Below, piece after piece: positions 62,364-64,000 of a stretch of DNA of 64,000 nucleotides. This DNA comes from Palsa-883 sp963847615 (GTDB lineage: Bacteria; Pseudomonadota; Alphaproteobacteria; Acetobacterales; Acetobacteraceae). Location: contig CAWKAN010000018.1 in assembly GCA_963847615.1 (NCBI GenBank), forward strand, positions 62,001 through 126,000, written 5' to 3'. The notes beneath the pieces were generated by a model. That model saw only the letters and a list, made by a program, of their open reading frames with translations, made no database searches and was not told the origin of the DNA. The translations under genes and the position numbers were made by a program. The first letter of the stretch is position 1; every line of letters begins with the position of its first letter.

Positions 62364-63268
62364 GCGCGCGCCACGCGCGGCGGCATCGGGCTGCGGCCGC
62401 CGCGGCATGCCGGGTTCCCGCGGCGTGCCCGCCTTCCACCTCGGGCCCGGCTTCCACGTCGGGCTCGGCCGATCGGTCGGACGGCCCGCGCGCCGGCGGA
62501 GAGCCGGCGCCGCGCGGGGCCGAACGCCGCCTGCTGGCGCTGCTGGCGCCGCTGTCGGTGGTCCTCGCGCTGGGCGGCTGCGGCGCGCTGTCGCGCCTGT
62601 CCGAGGTCGGCCGCCCGCCCGCGATGACGCCGACCGCCGACCCCACCAAGGAGGCCGACTGGCGGCCGCTGAGCATGCCGATGCCGGCCCGCCAGACGGC
62701 GCCGACCGAGGCGAACGCGCTGTGGCGCTCCGGTTCACGCGCCTTCTTCAAGGACCAGCGCGCCGCGCAGGTCGGCGACGTGATCACCGTCGTGGTGAAC
62801 ATGACGGACTCGGCGGACTGGAAGAATGGCACCATCGCCGCGCGCACCAGCTCCGACACCGGCGGGATCCCGAACCTGTTCGGGCTGGAGAACCTGCTGC
62901 CGAAGATGCTGCCGAAGCCGATCGACCCAAGCTCGCTGGTCTCGGTCAACAGCGCCAACAACAATAGCGGCACGGCGGAGGCGAAACGCAGCGAGGCGAC
63001 CGCGCTGCGGGTCGCCGGCGTGGTGACCCAGGTGCTGCCGAACGGCAACCTGGTCGTCGCCGCGCGCCAGGAGATCCGGGTGAACGGCGAACTGCGCGTG
63101 CTGCTGGTGACCGGCGTGGTGCGGCCGCAGGACATCGCCTCGGACAACACCGTGCAACACGACCGCATGGCGGAGGCGCGGATCTCCTACGGCGGCCGCG
63201 GGCAATTGACCGATGTGCAAAACCCGCGCTGGGGCCAACAAATGATGGACATCATGCTGCCGTTCTGA
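62360..63268 (+). CDS. flgH: Flagellar L-ring lipoprotein FlgH, extended N-terminus
   Basis: 302 residues. L-ring motifs: NALWRSGSRAFFKDQRAAQV, GDVITVVVNMTDSADWKNGT, VVTQVLPNGNLVVAARQEIR, VNGELRVLLVTGVVRPQDIA, SDNTVQHDRMAEARISYGGR and the terminal WGQQMMDIMLPF. The lipobox LGGC lies about residue 73 after the hydrophobic LLALLAPLSVVLA, preceded by about 55 low-complexity residues that would be unusual for a signal peptide; an internal start is not obvious. The length and C-terminus match the family. A palindromic element follows. Confidence 0.94.
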   Translation: MSARHARRHRAAAAAACRVPAACPPSTSGPASTSGSADRSDGPRAGGEPAPRGAERRLLALLAPLSVVLALGGCGALSRLSEVGRPPAMTPTADPTKEADWRPLSMPMPARQTAPTEANALWRSGSRAFFKDQRAAQVGDVITVVVNMTDSADWKNGTIAARTSSDTGGIPNLFGLENLLPKMLPKPIDPSSLVSVNSANNNSGTAEAKRSEATALRVAGVVTQVLPNGNLVVAARQEIRVNGELRVLLVTGVVRPQDIASDNTVQHDRMAEARISYGGRGQLTDVQNPRWGQQMMDIMLPF

Positions 63269-63282
63269 CCTCGGCAGGCCAG

Positions 63283-63612
63283 CCTGGGCCCCGTGCCGGG
63301 CGAACCCAGGCAAGGCTGGGGCTCCGCCCCAGACCCCGCCAGGGGGCTTTGCCCCCTGGACCCCCACCAGAGGCAGCGGCCTCTGGACTCCATGACTGGG
63401 AGTGTGGGGCGGGGAAGGGGGCGGGTGGGCGAGGCGAAGGGGCGCCGGACGGCGCCCCTTCGCCTCGCCCACCCGCCCCCTTCCCCGCCCCACACTCCCA
63501 GTGAAGGGTTCCAAGGGCTCCGCCCTTGGCGGGGTTCCAAGGGGCAGCGCCCCTTGGTGGGGTCTGGGGCGAAGCCCCAGCCTTGCCCGGGTTCGCCCGG
63601 CACGGGCCCAGG
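63283..63612. repeat. Giant palindromic element, copy 5 (opposite orientation, extended)
   Basis: 330 bp between flgH and asd. Central 63395-63502 has perfect 53-bp arms and a 2-base loop (GA). The order of flanking hairpins is the reverse of copies 3 and 4, so it lies inverted. Complementarity also extends outward through GTGCCGGGCGAACCC (left) and GGGTTCGCCCGGCAC (right), so nearly the whole element is one nested dyad. Confidence 0.96.
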
Positions 63613-63684
63613 GTGGCCGCAACCCTTGCCCCGGCGGCCTGGCGCCTCTATTTGCCTGCGGGTCAGCCAACAGGAGACACGAAA

Positions 63685-64000
63685 ATGGCCTACAGGGTCG
63701 CGGTCGTCGGCGCCACCGGGGCGGTCGGGCGCGAGATGTTGAAAACCCTGGCCGAGCGCAGCTTTCCGGTGTCGGAAGTGGTGGCTCTGGCCTCCGGCCG
63801 GTCCACCGGCTCCGAGGTGTCGTTTGGCGACAAGCAGGTGCTCAAGGTGAAGAACCTGGAGACCTTCGATTTCCGCGGCTGGGACATCGGCCTGTTCAGC
63901 CCTGGCGCGTCGGTCTCCGCGGTGCATGCGCCGCGCGCGGCCGAGGCCGGCTGTGTGGTCATCGACAACACCAGTCAGTTCCGCATGGATCACGACATTC
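63685..64000 (+). CDS. asd: Aspartate-semialdehyde dehydrogenase, cut by window edge
   Basis: NADPH-dependent step of the aspartate pathway to lysine, threonine and methionine. The 105 codons visible start at ATG 63685 behind AGGAGA: MAYRVAVVGATGAVGREMLK, the NADP-site VALASGRSTGSEV, and the conserved GLFSPGASVSAVHAPRAAEA, VIDNTSQFRMD. The catalytic Cys segment lies beyond the window edge. Confidence 0.96.
   Translation, partial: MAYRVAVVGATGAVGREMLKTLAERSFPVSEVVALASGRSTGSEVSFGDKQVLKVKNLETFDFRGWDIGLFSPGASVSAVHAPRAAEAGCVVIDNTSQFRMDHDI

Overview
The window is 64 kb of very GC-rich (by eye about 70%) alphaproteobacterial chromosome. An lpxI-type lipid A pathway, a bc1 complex, a CydABX bd oxidase, an alphaproteobacterial GAAC-N7-GAAC LexA box at recA, a CckA-like kinase beside flhB and a flagellar set including FlgA/F/G/H all fit Rhodospirillales, most likely Acetobacteraceae. 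The family assignment is inferred from gene content and sequence style, not from a search. I saw no rRNA, tRNA or CRISPR array.

Layout. 0-2.6 kb: TRAP transporter dctPQM (reverse), cut by the left edge. 3.5-15 kb: envelope block bamA-skp-lpxD-fabZ-lpxA, then a GFA-family gene and a DHA2 efflux pump, then lpxI and gloA. 15-18 kb: cydABX. 18.5-24 kb: two EamA transporters, an alpha/beta hydrolase, rlmI-like and hemF. 24-27.4 kb: bc1 genes (a petA reduced to its two ends, intact petB and petC) and mtnP. 27.5-36 kb: cfa, then accessory metabolic genes (epimerase, SGNH hydrolase, creatininase-family amidohydrolase, SAF-domain oxidoreductase, LLM flavin monooxygenase, hydrolase). 36-45 kb: recA, a CckA-like kinase and flagellar genes flgB-flgC-fliE-fliQ-fliR-flhB (reverse), facing a fliO-fliP fusion (forward). 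44.7-46.2 kb: erpA/iscA-like gene and dgt. 46.4-54.3 kb: an accessory island with two paralogous autotransporters carrying PAP2-phosphatase-like passengers and an IS30 element between them. 54.5-59.2 kb: ksgA, a small unknown, mnmE, a transferred-looking FRG-domain cassette and ndk. 59.7-63.3 kb: flgF-flgG-flgA-flgH behind a sigma-54-like promoter. The window ends inside asd.

The most striking content is structural. Five intergenic elements of about 265-365 bp each carry a central palindrome of 108-120 bp, one of them perfect and spacer-less, flanked by small hairpins. Arm sequences differ between copies but stay complementary within each copy. A different palindromic repeat of 105 bp lies in frame inside mnmE and adds about 35 codons to the G domain, like the Rickettsia palindromic elements. 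A third family (CACAGAG / ACACGGAG arms, GCAAG ends) has three copies, one split by the IS30 element. Short tandem repeats cluster at gene ends.

Many conserved genes (bamA, recA, flhB, flgC, hemF and others) are broken by small frameshifts. In about ten cases the frame is restored by adding one CG/GC dinucleotide, often where CGCG would be expected. This points to a systematic sequencing or assembly error rather than true pseudogenes, so those gene products should be read as probably intact.
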